Assembly (NCBI GenBank): GCA_015501595.1
Contig: JADNRX010000437.1
Coordinates: 1-43,455 of the forward strand
Direction: 5' to 3'
Length of the DNA: 43,455 nucleotides
Origin: Hymenopellis radicata
Taxonomy: Eukaryota; Basidiomycota; Agaricomycetes; Agaricales; Physalacriaceae
The notes under the pieces were generated by a model. That model worked only from the letters and a program-made list of their open reading frames with translations. It was not told the origin of the DNA and did no database searches. How positions within the stretch are numbered: the first letter of the stretch is position 1; every line of letters starts with the position of its first letter. Both the position numbers and the translations under genes were made by a program. Shown here one piece after another: positions 41,462 through 43,455 of the stretch.

Positions 41462-43455
41462 CTACGCCTCCTTCACAACCCGCCGAATCTCATCGACACC
41501 CTCATCGTATTCCCAGAACGCCGACCACTGCACATCCTCCTTCTCACCCAATCCACTGCTAGATACAGAAGCAGACACGGGAGGCCTCACAGAGGTAGCC
41601 ACAATCCGACCCACCACATGCCTCACCAATGAGCGAACAAGCATATACCCGTGCGACGCAGCCAGGGCGATCAACAATGCCGTCTTCATCAGCTCCTTCA
41701 CCTCCGCGTATTCGTCCATTTCTACAGGCTTGAGTCCGCTCAACGTCGAATTGAAGATCTCCTCGTGCATCTTGTCCACGGTAGACGCACACTTCTTCGT
41801 ATCCGTCCAAGGATGGAACATGTACACCAGCGCCGCGTTTATGACTGCGCCGAGCCAAGTAAGAGCGACCAACGCGTCCAGCCAGGCACCAATTGTCGGC
41901 GGCGACGACTGCGAGGAAGGAAGCGGCCGACGCGTATGCGTAACGATCTTGAATGCGTCCGACCGCAGCTCCACGATATTGTTGATGAACGCCATAATCC
42001 CTGCAAGCGGCCACGCAGCACTCCACAGCACGACGTATCCAAACTGAGTTACCATCTCGTTGTAGTCGCTCGACAGGTCCGTACTCGGGAAGCGCCACCT
42101 CCTTCCGCACCTGCTCCAAAAACAGCCGCTCGTTTTCCTCCATTGGTCGTTCATCAGCGAACACCACACGCTTCTTGGGCGACGCCATCCCATCTTTCTT
42201 CTTGGCACTTCTCCACGCTTCTACCTTGCGCAAGACGAATGGTAGTCCGACCTCAACGAATGTGTTCGAGATCTGGTTCGTCACCGTGTACGCGAACATC
42301 TGCTCCTCCAGCCGCTTTGGATTCAATTTGGCAGCAGTCGACGATGCCATAGCATGCACCTCGCCAGCTTGGGGGTCGCTGAGGAAGGGCAAAAAGTACG
42401 CCTCGACAACGTTCATGACACCCTCTCCAAATGGCACGTATACAAACGCGCTCAAGCCGAGCCCAAGATAAGCAACGAGCGCCGACATGGAGAACACTTT
42501 CTTGGTGCGTGCTTGCTCAAACTCCTCGCCTTCGCTATCGGTGTCCAACTCCCATTGCGTCAGTCTCTTAGCCAGAGCCTGATACACTGCCATGAATTTG
42601 GGTACAAGCACGACGAATAACAACGTCGGCGAGAAGCCCACAATCTTCTGGCCAGGACCTGTGTAGAGTTTTGTGACGAACGCTTCAAATACAAAGATGG
42701 ACGTGAGGAGCGCGACAAGGAGTGACGCGGAAAGGAGAATCATGGGGAGGCTGGTAAGCCTGCGAAGATCTTTGCGCCACCAATCAGTTTCCAATTTCTG
42801 TTCGGAGAAGATTGACTGGGTAGCCGGTTCTTGGGCTCGCCACCATTCGACAAACGTCACGCTCCAGAGTAAGAGGGCAGCGGAATAGAGGGGCGAGTAG
42901 GGCATGCCGAGGAAGTATGATGTAAGGCCAAGGACAGCAGGAACAACGAGGAAATTGGTGTAGGTTTTGAGGAACGTAAAATAGAGAGCAATAGTGGAAC
43001 CAAACTATACGAGAAGTCAGTTAAAGCAAAGACTACGAGCTCGCAGAACAGACCTGATTGCTTATAACCTTGTCTGAGAAAGTCGAAGTAGAACTGAACG
43101 CGGAGCGGGATGTCCAAGCATGGATCCACTTGTGGTTAAAGTCCGTGTCGTGGAGACACATGATGCTATCGACCATGTCCCATTCTATGGATTTTGGCCG
43201 AATGCCAAGCGACGTGACGAGAGAGTGAACGAATTGGATACGATCCGCAGAGCATGGATTATGGAGAGGAAAAGATTTCCTACGAATAAATCGGTAAGAA
43301 ATCGCGAAAAAATGTGAAAGAAATGTATACGCGAGAAATGAACAAATGAACATACGTCAACAATTCGTCAGAACATGCAACGAAAACGAGGATTTCACCA
43401 ACATCTTCGCCTCGCCTAGCGACGACATTCAAACCTTCTCCTTTCAGTTCCTTGG
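41462..43455 (-). CDS. Anoctamin/Ist2-like membrane protein, partial, with a frameshift
   Basis: The gene enters from the right edge. The N-terminal cytosolic part shows IEWDMVDSIMCLHDTDFNHK and WIHAWTS; a 50-nt intron leads to GSTIALYFTFLKTYTNFLVV. Membrane helices follow (MPYSPLYSAALLLWSVTFVE, IVGFSPTLLFVVLVPKFMAV, VFSMSALVAYLGLGLSAFVY). Next is the charged loop, then the TMEM16 signature YNEMVTQFGYVVLWSAAWPL with FINNIVELRSDAFKIVTHTR, and terminal helices ending at 41462. Fungal Ist2-type proteins tether cortical ER to the plasma membrane or scramble lipids. Between LPEYG and YNEMV (near 42080) the frame slips by one extra base. If real, this would destroy the last third; if it is an assembly error, the gene is intact. 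Confidence 0.85.

Noticed and set aside
41559..42070. Long read-through tail of the anoctamin frame (RLQRDGNSVWIRR...)
   Set aside because: It is the wrong frame of the conserved C-terminal half, which reads correctly in the neighbouring frame (YNEMVTQFGYVV...).
43120..43317. Plus-strand ORF at the right edge
   Set aside because: Antisense shadow of the anoctamin N-terminal exon, whose minus-strand frame carries the conserved WDMVDSIMCLHDTDFNHKW.

Overview
This is nuclear DNA of a filamentous fungus, almost certainly an Agaricomycete (mushroom-forming basidiomycete). Nearly every recognisable gene is cut by 43-60 nt GT-AG introns, coding density is moderate, and the families fit: hexose transporters, Ist2/anoctamin, fungal kinase-like paralogues, a basidiomycete multi-pass membrane-protein family and DIRS-type retrotransposons. 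No tRNA, rRNA, CRISPR or bacterial-style operon was seen.

Left part (1-9.1 kb). The 3' end of an unidentified gene (+) converges on an intact seven-exon secreted alpha/beta-hydrolase (-). A strange 5.4 kb block follows (about 2155-7569). It holds broken, intron-bearing pieces of three unrelated metabolic genes on one strand: GH29 alpha-L-fucosidase, carnitine acetyltransferase and HMG-CoA reductase. It is bounded by inverted arrays of a short ATACAARG-type repeat and a 16-bp imperfect terminal inverted repeat. I read it as a non-autonomous DNA transposon that captured host gene fragments. To its right is a small four-exon conserved gene of unknown function.

Middle part (9.9-28.9 kb). Two closely related hexose transporters flank a small gene family (one decayed copy and one doubtful copy) and a short phosphoinositide phospholipase C. 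Then come a GNAT acetyltransferase, an NADPH-dependent alkenal/one-oxidoreductase-like MDR enzyme, and three kinase-like paralogues. Two of the three are divergent across an 86-bp spacer, and the third is cut short by a retrotransposon.

Right part (28.9-41 kb). Two tyrosine-recombinase (DIRS-superfamily) retrotransposons are nested. Element 1 (+) has spliced gag and RT-RNase H genes and a recombinase gene split at position 33670/39098. Element 2 (-, 33671-39097) sits exactly in that gap, has near-identical split direct repeats and left no target-site duplication. The far end of element 1 looks rearranged: one terminal repeat is inverted 1 kb away beyond a membrane-protein pseudogene.

The window ends in an anoctamin/Ist2-like gene (-), partial at the edge and carrying an apparent single-base frameshift.
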